A model generated the notes under the pieces. That model was not told where the DNA came from. It searched no databases and saw nothing but the letters and a program-made list of their open reading frames with translations. From an uncultured Eubacteriales bacterium (GTDB taxonomy: Bacteria; Bacillota; Clostridia; Oscillospirales; CAG-272), in the NCBI GenBank assembly GCA_902462015.1, contig CABPZV010000011.1, positions 1-24,632 on the forward strand: a DNA stretch of 24,632 bases. The letters are read 5' to 3'. The position numbers and the translations under genes are program-made. Of the stretch, positions 8,095-16,545 are shown piece after piece; positions within the stretch are counted from its first letter, which is position 1; the number at the start of each line of letters is the position of its first letter.

Positions 8095-8135
8095 AACGGG
8101 CTTTCCCGGAAAAAATAATTCCGGGAAAGCCCGTT
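8095..8135. terminator. Strong bidirectional terminator
   Basis: A perfect 17-bp stem, AACGGGCTTTCCCGGAA (8095-8111) with TTCCGGGAAAGCCCGTT (8119-8135), loop of 7 bases. It separates the MFS gene (+) from the nucleoside importer operon (-). T-rich sequence after the stem on the plus strand is GTTTAG; the minus-strand exit is TATCACTG, so it is likely better on the plus strand. The rest of 7963-8235 contains no gene I can support. Confidence 0.75.
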
Positions 8136-8235
8136 GTTTAGCATGTGTTTTCCAGAGTACAGTAAATAAATTATAGGTAGAACAAAGAAGAAATATACTG
8201 GATATGGAAAGAGTATTTTAAATGTTGAGCAAAAG

Positions 8236-9225
8236 TTATCGTTCTTCTCGGAAATAAGCCAGTCCGAGACTTGCCGGCGGCTGATTTTCGCGTTTCTTTC
8301 TGACGCTGGTGGCTACTAACACTACAATTGTAACAACATAAGGAAGCATTTTGAAAAGCTCCTGAGAGCTTCTGCTCAGTCCAGGAATAAAGAGGTAAAC
8401 GATGTAAAGTCCTCCGAAGAGAATTGAACCGATAATGCCGATATCAGGTTTCCAAATTGCAAAGATTACAAGAGCTATTGCGAGCCAGCCTCTGTCTCCG
8501 AAGCCATTGTTGGACCATACGCCCATTGTATAATCCATTACGTAGTAGAGTCCTCCCAGTCCGGCAATTACGCTTCCGACGCAGGTGGCAATGTATTTAT
8601 AAAGGCTGACATTTATTCCTGCCGCATCGGCAGTTGCAGGATTTTCCCCAACGGCACGCAGCTGCAGACCTATTCTTGTGCGCTTAAAAAAGAAAGCTGC
8701 AAATAAGGATATAAGTACGGCAAGGTATGCGAGAAATCCATATGAAAGGAAGATTTCGCCGAACCAGCCAAGCTTTTCTGCAAACGGCAGCTGCGTCCGA
8801 AAAAAATTGCTTGTCTTTATAAGAGAAACCGAAGCGGTCTGGCTTCCTGTAAGACTTGCAAGCGAGCCTCCGAAAAAGTTGCCGAAACCGATTCCGAATG
8901 TAGTGAGAGCAAGTCCGGTGACGTTTTGATTTGCCCTTAAGGTAACGGTTAAAAAACAGTAGATAAGTCCCATCAGAAGAGATCCGGCTATCGATGAGAG
9001 AACAGGAATTGCAATTGCAAGAAAAGCGTTGAGAGGCTCAGCGGCAGGTACTGACTGTTCATAGAGAAATGCTCCGATGACTCCGCATATACTGCCGACA
9101 TACATGACTCCCGGAATGCCGAGATTTAAATTGCCCGATTTTTCGGTGATAATCTCTCCGGTCGAACCGTAAAGAAGCGGTATTCCCTGAACAATTGCAC
9201 GCTGAAGTACAGTTGAAATAATCAT
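8236..9225 (-). CDS. BMP-type nucleoside ABC importer, second permease (NupQ/YufQ-like)
   Basis: A 329-residue polytopic membrane protein of the branched-chain/ribose-type permease superfamily (BPD_transp_2). The N-terminus has LQRAIVQGIPLLYGSTGEI and then SGNLNLGIPGVMYVG, the equivalent of the NIGAEGQ motif of the partner, and the middle has LRAVGENPATADAAGINV, the probable loop that touches the ATPase. About eight to nine helices are seen. It would pair with the product of 9226-10341 to form the membrane channel. Translation is tightly coupled: AAGGAGG lies inside the end of the previous gene, whose stop TAA abuts this ATG. It is the last gene of the importer operon and ends near a terminator hairpin. 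Confidence 0.9.
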   Translation of the reverse strand: MIISTVLQRAIVQGIPLLYGSTGEIITEKSGNLNLGIPGVMYVGSICGVIGAFLYEQSVPAAEPLNAFLAIAIPVLSSIAGSLLMGLIYCFLTVTLRANQNVTGLALTTFGIGFGNFFGGSLASLTGSQTASVSLIKTSNFFRTQLPFAEKLGWFGEIFLSYGFLAYLAVLISLFAAFFFKRTRIGLQLRAVGENPATADAAGINVSLYKYIATCVGSVIAGLGGLYYVMDYTMGVWSNNGFGDRGWLAIALVIFAIWKPDIGIIGSILFGGLYIVYLFIPGLSRSSQELFKMLPYVVTIVVLVATSVRKKRENQPPASLGLAYFREER

Positions 9226-10341
9226 TTAATTTTCCTCCTTATGAGCGCGCCTTACAAGCTTATAGTTTATAAAGAATTCGCTTCCGATTATAAAAAACAG
9301 AATAATTCCGGAAATTATATCTGCAAAAGCTTCGTTAAGACGAAAGACTGTTGCAATTTCGCTTGCTCCGCGGTCTAAAAATACAAGAAGAAATGACGTG
9401 AGTATCATATAAATAGGATTGAATTTTGCAAGCCAGGAAACCATAATTGCGGTAAAGCCCCGTCCGTCGGCAGTAGTAGTTGCAATTGTGTGGTTTGTAC
9501 CTGCTACAAGGATAAGACCGGCAATTCCGCATATTGCGCCTGAAAGCGCCATTGTACGTATGATTGTCTTTTTCACGTTGATACCGACATAACGCGCGGT
9601 ATTTTCACTTTCTCCGACAACCGAAAGCTCGTAGCCGTGTTTGCTGAAATTAAGATATATATACATTATAATCAGGATAGCAATAACGATTAGTATATTT
9701 ATAGTGTAGTCCTGTCCAAAAAGCGAAGGAAACCATCCTTCATGACCTGACTGATTTATAATTCCGATTTTTCCAGAGCCTTTAGGAACCTCCCATTTTA
9801 CAATAAAATACTGGATAAGCTGCATTGCTACATAGTTCATCATTAGTGTAAAAAGCGTTTCGTTTGTACTCCAGTTTGCTTTGCATACGGCCGGAATAAT
9901 TCCCCATACGGCTCCTGCTGCAATTGCACAGATGACCATAACTGTCATCAGCAGCCAGCCGGGAAGCTTGTTTCCCAGTGTAATCATACAGGCTGCAGCT
10001 GCCAGTCCTCCTATAAGTACCTGCCCCTCTGCACCGATATTCCAGAAACGCATTTTAAATGCAGGGGTAACGGCCAGTGCAATACAGAGCAGAAGCGCGA
10101 CATTCTGCATCAGTTGCCAGATTCTGCGCACAGTGCCGAAAGCACCCTTAAACATAGTCGCGTAAACTTCGAGCGGATTCTGTCCGGTCAGCATTATTGT
10201 CACGACGCCGGCGACGATGAGCGCAAGAAATACTGCCGTTATACGGACGAGCCAGGATTGCCACCACGGCATTTCATCGCGCTTGGTAATATGTATAAGC
10301 GGCTCCCGGACTTCCTTTTCTGTATTTTTAGTTGCTGCCAT
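9226..10341 (-). CDS. BMP-type nucleoside ABC importer, first permease (NupP/YufP-like)
   Basis: A 371-residue membrane permease of the BPD_transp_2 type. Features are a single N-terminal helix near residues 33-54, the motif RFWNIGAEGQVLIGG at about 100-114 that marks this importer class, and the ATPase-contact stretch SVVGESENTARYVGINV at about 245-261. The start at 10341 (MAATKNTEKEV) is preferred over an ATG 90 bases upstream, because AGGTG lies 7 bases before it and the upstream part overlaps the ATPase gene deeply. With this start it overlaps the ATPase gene by 14 bases, so the two are translationally coupled. It works with the permease that follows it and the double ATPase. Confidence 0.9.
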   Translation of the reverse strand: MAATKNTEKEVREPLIHITKRDEMPWWQSWLVRITAVFLALIVAGVVTIMLTGQNPLEVYATMFKGAFGTVRRIWQLMQNVALLLCIALAVTPAFKMRFWNIGAEGQVLIGGLAAAACMITLGNKLPGWLLMTVMVICAIAAGAVWGIIPAVCKANWSTNETLFTLMMNYVAMQLIQYFIVKWEVPKGSGKIGIINQSGHEGWFPSLFGQDYTINILIVIAILIIMYIYLNFSKHGYELSVVGESENTARYVGINVKKTIIRTMALSGAICGIAGLILVAGTNHTIATTTADGRGFTAIMVSWLAKFNPIYMILTSFLLVFLDRGASEIATVFRLNEAFADIISGIILFFIIGSEFFINYKLVRRAHKEEN

Positions 10342-11956
10342 CGGTTTCACCTGCCTTGATAGTCTTTTCCGAGCTAAGTTTGTCTGCACCGAAATTATTC
10401 CCGGCACATTCATTTTTATTTCTATTGACACAATTGTCCTTGTTTTTTGTCATAAGGAAACCGATTTCTTCCTTTTTTGCATTTCTTCCGTCTACAATCC
10501 CGGTGATTCTGCCTGAGTTGATTACCATGATCCTGTCGCACAACTCGATCAGAACGTCAAGATCTTCTCCGACGAATATTACAGCGACACCGGATTCCTT
10601 TTGCTTTGTGAGCAGATTGTATATAGTGTACGATGAGTTGATATCAAGTCCGCGTACAGGGTATGCAGTCATAAGAACTGACGGTGCAGAAGAAATTTCA
10701 CGTCCGACAAGTACCTTTTGCACATTTCCGCCGGATAATTTGCGAACCGGGGTATAGGCACTCGGAGTGACAACCTGCAGACTGTCGATTATCTGATCTG
10801 CCAGACTGTGAGGATTTTTGCGGTTCAGAAACAGAGATTTTCCCTTTCGGTAACTGCGGAGCATCATGTTATCAATAATGTTCATGTTTCCGACGAGTCC
10901 CATGCCGAGACGGTCTTCCGGTACAAAAGACAGACGGACTCCAAGCTCACGTATCTGAATGGGAGTACGGTCGCGCAGGTTTACTGTATTTCCGTTTTGG
11001 GGATTGAGATATAATATTTCACCTCTGTCAAGCCGCTGAAGTCCTGCAATAGCTTCAAGCAGCTCTCTCTGACCGCTTCCGGCTATTCCTGCTATTCCAA
11101 GGATTTCGCCAGAACGTGCTTCAAACGATACGTCGTCAAGAATTTTTATTCCTTCTGTTCCGGTACAGCTGATATGTTTCACTATAAGACGGTCGCAGAC
11201 GTTTTTCGGCTCTGTTCGCTCAATGTTGAGCGATATTTTTTTACCAACCATCATTTCGGTCAGCTTAGCCTCATCCGTTTCGCGTGTTTCCACGGTTGCT
11301 ACATGCTGGCCTTTGCAGAGAACAGCTACGCGGTCTGAAATTTCAAGAACCTCGTGAAGCTTATGTGTAATAATGATTACAGATTTTCCCTCGGCCCTCA
11401 TTCGCCTGAGTACTGAAAACAGACGTTCGGTTTCCTGCGGTGTAAGAACGGCTGTGGGTTCATCAAGAATAAGTATGTCGGCGCCGCGGTACAGTACCTT
11501 AATAATTTCTACCGTTTGTTTTTCCGATACGGACATTTCATATATTTTTTTGTCCGGTTCAATATTGAAGCCGTAACGTTCGGTAATTTCTATAATTCTT
11601 TTTTTTGCTTCAGAGATGGAAAATTTTTTTCCATCCTCTATCCCAAGTATGATATTTTCTGCGGCCGTAAAGACATCGACAAGCTTAAAATGCTGGTGAA
11701 TCATTCCGATTTTATAACGGAACGCATCTTTTGGAGAGCGGATTATAACTTCTTCTCCGCCGACAAAAATCTGGCCGTCGTCCGGATAATAAATTCCGGA
11801 AATCATATTCATAAGTGTGGTTTTTCCGCTTCCGTTTTCTCCTAAAATGGCGAGAATTTCACCATTTCGGACGTCAAGATCTACATTATAATTTGCGACA
11901 ACATGTCCGAATGTTTTAGTAACATGCTTCAGCTCAATAGCAACAGCATTGTTCAC
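10328..11956 (-). CDS. BMP-type nucleoside ABC importer, double ATPase (NupO/YufO-like)
   Basis: A 542-residue protein with two ABC ATPase domains in tandem, the RbsA/MglA-like arrangement. Domain 1 has Walker A GENGSGKTT (39-47), the divergent signature MSVSEKQ (141-147) and Walker B ILDEPT (D165/E166). Domain 2 has a degenerate P-loop GIAGSGQ, a good signature LSGGNVQK and a degenerate Walker B VLMTAYPVRGLD, so one of the two sites is probably non-hydrolysing. This is usual for the family. Start is GTG at 11956 with GGAGGT 6 bases upstream; an ATG eight bases on is out of frame. After the normal family end (near GFLMT) there is an extra hydrophilic tail of about 40 residues rich in Asn and Lys. 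Confidence 0.93.
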   Translation of the reverse strand: MNNAVAIELKHVTKTFGHVVANYNVDLDVRNGEILAILGENGSGKTTLMNMISGIYYPDDGQIFVGGEEVIIRSPKDAFRYKIGMIHQHFKLVDVFTAAENIILGIEDGKKFSISEAKKRIIEITERYGFNIEPDKKIYEMSVSEKQTVEIIKVLYRGADILILDEPTAVLTPQETERLFSVLRRMRAEGKSVIIITHKLHEVLEISDRVAVLCKGQHVATVETRETDEAKLTEMMVGKKISLNIERTEPKNVCDRLIVKHISCTGTEGIKILDDVSFEARSGEILGIAGIAGSGQRELLEAIAGLQRLDRGEILYLNPQNGNTVNLRDRTPIQIRELGVRLSFVPEDRLGMGLVGNMNIIDNMMLRSYRKGKSLFLNRKNPHSLADQIIDSLQVVTPSAYTPVRKLSGGNVQKVLVGREISSAPSVLMTAYPVRGLDINSSYTIYNLLTKQKESGVAVIFVGEDLDVLIELCDRIMVINSGRITGIVDGRNAKKEEIGFLMTKNKDNCVNRNKNECAGNNFGADKLSSEKTIKAGETDGSN

Positions 11957-12061
11957 ACCGTTACCTCCAATTTAATTTTCTAAATGAATCAGACTGCGAA
12001 AATGCCTTCGAAAGGCTCAGGATATTCTTTCCCTCACTTTGCCATTATTGACTAAATTAAT

Positions 12062-12093
12062 AAGGGCGGCGGGGCAGTCGCCCCGCCGCCCTT
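12062..12093 (-). terminator. GC-rich attenuator-like hairpin inside the importer operon
   Basis: A perfect 14-bp stem, AAGGGCGGCGGGGC (12062-12075) with GCCCCGCCGCCCTT (12080-12093), loop AGTC. On the minus strand it is followed by the weak T-rich TATTAATTTAG. It sits between the lipoprotein gene (ends 12149) and the ATPase gene (starts 11956). A partial terminator or 3'-end stabiliser here would give much more lipoprotein than membrane components, as seen in many importers. Confidence 0.75.
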
Positions 12094-12148
12094 GACAAAC
12101 ACAATAACAAATCACACATTATGCGATTTATCTGTTCAGGCATTAAAA

Positions 12149-13399
12149 TCAGAATTCTTCGTTAAGACACTCAATACCGTCGATCTTTACATCGAAATAA
12201 GGGGCTGAGCGGAATTCAGATTCATGGAAGTATCCATTGATTACAACCTTTGTATCAGGAGTGTAGTCAGCATCAGTGTTAACGTCGGCCATATGGTCCT
12301 CAGACAGCTGCTTGTCGTCGACTGTGAACTTTGTAACATCAAATACATGGAGAGTGCCTTTCTCAAGCTCTTCCTTAACTTCTGCAAGCTTTTCAGCTGT
12401 GCCTTCAGCTGCGGCAGCTGTATTGATATCTGAAAGAACTACAGAATTTGTTGAAATATCTCCGATCCAATCTGTGTCGATTTTGTCTCCGTTCATTGCG
12501 CAGTTAATTATGTACTGCATATAAGGAGCCCAGTTGATTGCGGAAGAAACAATGAATGTCTTGGGGCAGGAGTCTACTGTACTGCCGTTGTAAGAAACGT
12601 TGGGAACACCTGCGGCTTCACATGCTGTCGGAGCACCCATTGAATCTGCATGCTGTGAGATGAGTTTGCAGCCGCTTGAGATAAGCGCATTTGCCGCTTC
12701 TTTTTCGCCTGCCTCATCATACCAGCTTCCGGTAAACTGAACCTTCATAGTTGCTGTCGGGCATACTGACCGAGCGCCGAGGAAGAACGAGGTGTAACCG
12801 GATATAACTTCTGCATATGTGAAAGCGCCGACATATCCTATAACAGCATCTTCGGCCGAAAATTCACCTTTTTCAATCATTTCGTTGAGCTTAAGTCCTG
12901 CCGCAACACCTGCGAGATAACGACCTTCGTAAATGGAAGCAAAAGCGTTATGATAATTGTCAAGTCCTTCGGTATGTGCTCTTGTACCGGTAGCATGGCA
13001 GAATTCTACATCCGGATATTTCTGAGCAGCTTCTATCATATAAGGCTCATGACCGAAGCTGTCTGCAAAAATAAGTGAGCACCCCTGATCTACAAGGTCT
13101 TCGCATGCTTCAAGGCATTCCTGTCCCTCAGGTATATTTGTCTTGAGAATAACCTGAGAATCTGTAAGAGAAAGAGCTTTCTGAGCTTCCTCAACAGCAT
13201 TTATGAAGTTGAGGTCGTATGTAGAGTTTTTGTCGTGAAGGAAAATAAATCCTACCTTGAATGATTTGTCTCCGTCGCCTGCTTTGTCGCCTGTTTCAGC
13301 ATCATCACCTGTAGTTTTAGAAGAACAGGAAGAAGCCATAACCGCAATAGATGCAATCATAGCAAGCGCAAGAACAATTGAAAATATTTTTTTCAGCAT
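12149..13399 (-). CDS. BMP family substrate-binding lipoprotein (PnrA/NupN-like)
   Basis: A 416-residue extracytoplasmic lipoprotein that would bind nucleosides and hand them to the ABC importer encoded downstream. A lipoprotein signal peptide ends at the lipobox ASSC with the lipidated cysteine C25, followed by a flexible linker rich in Gly and Asp to about residue 45. The BMP domain then begins with FKVGFIFLHDKNSTYDLNF and contains SLIFADSFGHEPYM and IGYVGAFTYAEVISGY, typical of the PnrA/Med/TmpC group. This family generally takes up purine nucleosides; substrate here is inferred from family and from the neighbouring adenine deaminase. GGAGGA lies 9 bases before the ATG and a clean promoter is upstream. 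It is the first gene of the operon and is separated from the ATPase gene by an attenuator-like hairpin. Confidence 0.93.
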   Translation of the reverse strand: MLKKIFSIVLALAMIASIAVMASSCSSKTTGDDAETGDKAGDGDKSFKVGFIFLHDKNSTYDLNFINAVEEAQKALSLTDSQVILKTNIPEGQECLEACEDLVDQGCSLIFADSFGHEPYMIEAAQKYPDVEFCHATGTRAHTEGLDNYHNAFASIYEGRYLAGVAAGLKLNEMIEKGEFSAEDAVIGYVGAFTYAEVISGYTSFFLGARSVCPTATMKVQFTGSWYDEAGEKEAANALISSGCKLISQHADSMGAPTACEAAGVPNVSYNGSTVDSCPKTFIVSSAINWAPYMQYIINCAMNGDKIDTDWIGDISTNSVVLSDINTAAAAEGTAEKLAEVKEELEKGTLHVFDVTKFTVDDKQLSEDHMADVNTDADYTPDTKVVINGYFHESEFRSAPYFDVKIDGIECLNEEF

Positions 13400-13593
13400 T
13401 TGTTTTATCCTCCGTTTTTTACAAAATTGCGATGTTCATACTGCATTTAAACAGCATTAAAATAAATTAACACCGAACAAATACAACAAAAGCTATGTCG
13501 GTATCGCGCATGAAGCTTAGCGAGTCACACTGACAGAAGATGCATTATCCGATGTAAGTACAAATAGCAGCAGAAAATCTAACCGCTATTCTA
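13400..13593 (-). other. Long 5' leader of the importer operon
   Basis: About 185 bases lie between the promoter and the ATG at 13399. The transcript would begin with a hairpin: AATAGC pairs with GCTATT about 16 bases on (plus-strand 13563-13590). I looked for a purine riboswitch, common before such genes in Firmicutes, and did not find its conserved loops. No leader peptide is convincing. Confidence 0.45.
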
Positions 13594-13622
13594 ATAATAC
13601 AACTTTTTCAAGCATTTGTCAA
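13594..13622 (-). promoter_or_regulatory. Promoter for the nucleoside importer operon
   Basis: On the minus strand, perfect TTGACA (13622-13617), 17-base spacer, TATTAT (13599-13594). It is one base from full consensus and should be strong. Confidence 0.75.
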
Positions 13623-13706
13623 CAAAAAGTAAACATCGAACTAATATTTTAAACAGTATACTACAGTTTGCTTTGGAAGCAAACGATTTGTTTGTATAAA
13701 ATGACA

Positions 13707-13859
13707 ATATAACTTAGGCAAGATGTCCCGCCATTAAGGCAATCGCCATTAAGGCGGCCGCCTTAATGGCGGCGAGTTACATTTCACCATTCAGTGGGAG
13801 ATTGTATCTTCCACTGGAATGATTGCCACGCCATTTGACGGGGCAAGGCCCTTATTGAA
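13707..13859 (+). repeat. Structured intergenic repeat, copy 2 (153 bp)
   Basis: Second copy of the element at 6408-6559, in the same orientation on the plus strand but between two minus-strand units (after adenine deaminase, before the importer promoter). The first hairpin is larger than in copy 1: a perfect 28-base palindrome at 13744-13771 built on CGCCATTAAGGC, preceded by a direct duplicate of that arm at 13729-13740. The second hairpin pairs 13789-13802 with 13806-13820, loop TGT, with one bulged C and one G-T pair at a different place from copy 1. The right-hand block GCCACGCCATTTGACGGGG is the same. Confidence 0.85.
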
Positions 13860-13874
13860 TTATCTGCAATTCAA
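13855..13874. terminator. Weak hairpin at the end of the adenine deaminase gene
   Basis: TTGAATT (13855-13861) pairs with AATTCAA (13868-13874), loop of 6. It directly follows the repeat and abuts the stop of the deaminase gene. All A/T-rich, so only a weak terminator candidate; the position equals that of the terminator after copy 1. Confidence 0.35.
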
Positions 13875-15575
13875 TTAAATTAACTTGAATTGGTTTACGT
13901 CAAATACGCCGAGTGTAGTAAGACGGAGAGACGGTATTACCGGAAGACTTGCAAAGGACAGTGTCATAAACGGATCTATATTTTTATTTACTCCGAGAGC
14001 ATGTGCGGCGGAGCGTAGTCTATTTATCTGATCAGCTGTTTCCTCCGCCGGCAAAAACGTCATAAGTCCGCCGATAGGAAGGGCTAATTCAGATATTATT
14101 TTACCGTCCGCGACCACGACCATACCGCCGCGAAGCTCTTTTAATCTGTTTACGGCAACAGTCATATCTGAATCCGATACTCCTGCGACGATTATATTGT
14201 GAGAGTCGTGTGCAACGGTTGTTGCAACTGCGCCTCTCTTTAGTCCGTATCCGGAAAGCAATGCTGTTCCGATGTGACCGGTTGATTTAAAACGTTCGAC
14301 AACGCTCAGCTTTATTATATCACGGCTTACATCAACACCGGGAGCTTTGCCTCCGTCTTTTGTGATTATCTGCCATGGGGTTAGCTGTATAACATGTTCG
14401 GGCGTTCGTTTCAGAGCGAAGCTTTCCTCGTTTACCGGGGCAAAATTGACTGTGTTTGTAATTCTGCCGGAAAGAGCGGAGTCGATGACAGGCGGCTTCC
14501 ATTGACTTATACTTTCAGGGGTTATTAATTCTCCGTATTTAAATACTTTTTCTATTTTTACTTTTTCCAGGTCGCTTAAGAGCACAATGTCAGCCTTATA
14601 GCCTGGAGCGATAGCTCCTGTATCTTTTAGATTAAATCTCTGTGCGGCGCCGAATGATGCTGCGGTATATGCCGTTTCAGGCTTAATGCCAAAATGAATT
14701 GCGCGCCGTATAATATGGTCTATATGGCCTTCTTCGATTATATCCGAAGGATGTTTATCGTCACAGGCGAATACGCACCTTCCCGGGTATTTTTTCAATA
14801 CCGGAATCAGTGCTTCGAGATTTTTGCAGGCGGTACCCTCTCGGATCATAATCCATTGGCCTAACCGGAGTTTTTCAAAAGCTTCTTCCGGAGTTGTACA
14901 TTCGTGATCAGAGCTTATGCCGGCGGCGCAGTATGCCGATAGCTGAGAACCGGTAAGATTTGGGGCATGTCCGTCAATTTCTTTATGAAATCCCGCCGTC
15001 TCGGAAATTTTTGCGAGAACTTCTTCATCCGAGGAAAGCACACCCGGATAATTCATCATTTCTGCAAGTCCGAGCACGCGCTCATTTTTCATATATTTTT
15101 TTATGGCGGTATGTGTAAGTACTGCTCCTGTCTCATCAACATAGCTTGCCGGGACGCAGGAGGGGATCATAAAGAATATATCTACAGGTAAATTCTCTGT
15201 CGCCGCAAGCATATAATCAATTCCGTCTGTGCCGGCGACATTTGCAAGCTCGTGGGGATCTGTAATGACTGCCGCAGTACCGTGCAGAGCTGCGATTTTA
15301 GAAAATTCTGCGGGTGATATAAAAGTGCTTTCAAGGTGAATATGAGCGTCTATAAAGCCCGGAACAGCATATTTTCCGTCAGCGTCTGCAACAGCTTCTG
15401 CTTCTGCATTATCCGGTGCATGCGAATCCGCAATGTATCCGTCAATGATCAGTATATTCGAATTTTCAAATTCACCTGTAAATACGTTGAGAGCCAGGCA
15501 GTTTTTTATAAGGAGATCAGCTTTTTTTCGTCCTGCGGCGGTTTCTATACAATTTTTAATATTTTTTCTTTTCAT
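13875..15575 (-). CDS. ade: Adenine deaminase
   Basis: A 566-residue amidohydrolase that converts adenine to hypoxanthine and ammonia in purine salvage; cytoplasmic. Length and layout match AdeC/Ade. The metal-binding HxH is H78/H80 in PGFIDAHIHLEST, followed by VITDPHELANVAGTDG and DDKHPSDIIEEGHIDH, which hold further expected metal ligands. A C-terminal domain with VAHDSHNIIVAG and PIGGLMTFLPAEE completes the enzyme. The ATG at 15575 has only a weak AAAAGG 13 bases upstream. It lies 64 bases after the lipid kinase gene on the same strand, probably in one transcript, and next to the nucleoside importer operon, which would supply purines. Confidence 0.95.
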   Translation of the reverse strand: MKRKNIKNCIETAAGRKKADLLIKNCLALNVFTGEFENSNILIIDGYIADSHAPDNAEAEAVADADGKYAVPGFIDAHIHLESTFISPAEFSKIAALHGTAAVITDPHELANVAGTDGIDYMLAATENLPVDIFFMIPSCVPASYVDETGAVLTHTAIKKYMKNERVLGLAEMMNYPGVLSSDEEVLAKISETAGFHKEIDGHAPNLTGSQLSAYCAAGISSDHECTTPEEAFEKLRLGQWIMIREGTACKNLEALIPVLKKYPGRCVFACDDKHPSDIIEEGHIDHIIRRAIHFGIKPETAYTAASFGAAQRFNLKDTGAIAPGYKADIVLLSDLEKVKIEKVFKYGELITPESISQWKPPVIDSALSGRITNTVNFAPVNEESFALKRTPEHVIQLTPWQIITKDGGKAPGVDVSRDIIKLSVVERFKSTGHIGTALLSGYGLKRGAVATTVAHDSHNIIVAGVSDSDMTVAVNRLKELRGGMVVVADGKIISELALPIGGLMTFLPAEETADQINRLRSAAHALGVNKNIDPFMTLSFASLPVIPSLRLTTLGVFDVNQFKLI

Positions 15576-15639
15576 GAATTATAATTATTCCTTTTAATCA
15601 AGAATTAAAAAATTATGTTTATGTAATTGGGGTTAAAAG

Positions 15640-16545
15640 CTATTTAATAAATTTCAGTGATTTGTTAAGGCAGGAAATTGTAAAAGATTTCTGAGCTATA
15701 GCCATTTCGCCGTCAAGCGTCCATACGGTTTTACTGTCTATTTCAAATTTTATATTGCTTGCCTGTGCGCGCACAAGCCCGTATTTTGGATCGTTCGGAG
15801 AGAGCAGACTCTTGGCGATTGTATCTGCATCCTTTAAATTGCGCGGATTTTTAATTAAAATAAGCTCAAATAAACCGTCCGACATGTCGACTCCGATTTT
15901 ATCAATTTTAATCATTTTTGCAACGGTTGTCGAATTTGAAACAGAAGCGAAGATATAATCGTCTTCAAAAACTCTGTTTCCTGCGGTGATACGCATATGA
16001 ATTGGTTTAATATTTCCCAAATGTGTGATTCCGTCCAGTACATAGGCCATGTATCCGATGGCATTTTTTGTCTTCTGCGGTGTTCTGTATGAAGCATCTG
16101 TAAATGCGCCCGTCGATGCAGTGTATGTGAAGAAGTTATCTCCTTTTTCATTTTCTCCGAATTTTCCAATATCAATATCGACAATTTGCGGATCAGCGAT
16201 TCTCTTTACCGACTCTGCCGGGTTCAAAGAAAGACCGAAATTCTGTGCAAAATCATTTGTTGTCCCTGCGGGAATATAGCCTAAAAGCGGACGGCTTTCA
16301 GCTGAAATATTCTGCAGTCCGCAGACAACCTCGTGCAATGTTCCGTCTCCGCCGCAGCATACAAGGTATTCAAAGTTTGCCCCTTCCTCACGGGTAATTG
16401 AGATTGCATGTCCGGGTGACTGTGTAATTCTTATACTGACATCGAAATCAGCGGCGCATAATGTATTGCAGATTGCAAATAAATTATCTTTTCCTTTCAT
16501 TACTCCGGCATGAGGATTCATAATCAGTAAAAGTGTTTTTTTCAT
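15640..16545 (-). CDS. Diacylglycerol kinase family lipid kinase (DagK/YegS/BmrU type)
   Basis: A 301-residue lipid kinase of the DAGK catalytic family, which transfers phosphate from ATP to diacylglycerol or a related lipid at the membrane face. MKKTLLLIMNPHAG at the N-terminus is the nucleotide-binding start, CCGGDGTLHEVV (residues 63-74) is the family hallmark, and YIPAGTTNDFAQ (90-101) is the second conserved block. The C-terminal beta-sandwich runs from about 130 to the end. AAGGAG lies 10 bases before the ATG. There is no transmembrane segment, as expected. In Gram-positives such enzymes recycle diacylglycerol released by teichoic-acid synthesis; that link is inference. Gene order places adenine deaminase immediately downstream. 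Confidence 0.92.
   Translation of the reverse strand: MKKTLLLIMNPHAGVMKGKDNLFAICNTLCAADFDVSIRITQSPGHAISITREEGANFEYLVCCGGDGTLHEVVCGLQNISAESRPLLGYIPAGTTNDFAQNFGLSLNPAESVKRIADPQIVDIDIGKFGENEKGDNFFTYTASTGAFTDASYRTPQKTKNAIGYMAYVLDGITHLGNIKPIHMRITAGNRVFEDDYIFASVSNSTTVAKMIKIDKIGVDMSDGLFELILIKNPRNLKDADTIAKSLLSPNDPKYGLVRAQASNIKFEIDSKTVWTLDGEMAIAQKSFTISCLNKSLKFIK

Noticed and set aside
10342..10431. Upstream ATG start of the first importer permease
   Set aside because: It lies deep inside the ATPase gene and has no ribosome binding site, while AGGTG is well placed for the ATG at 10341.
13400..13593. Purine riboswitch before the importer operon
   Set aside because: The conserved loop and junction sequences of the purine aptamer are not present on the minus strand.
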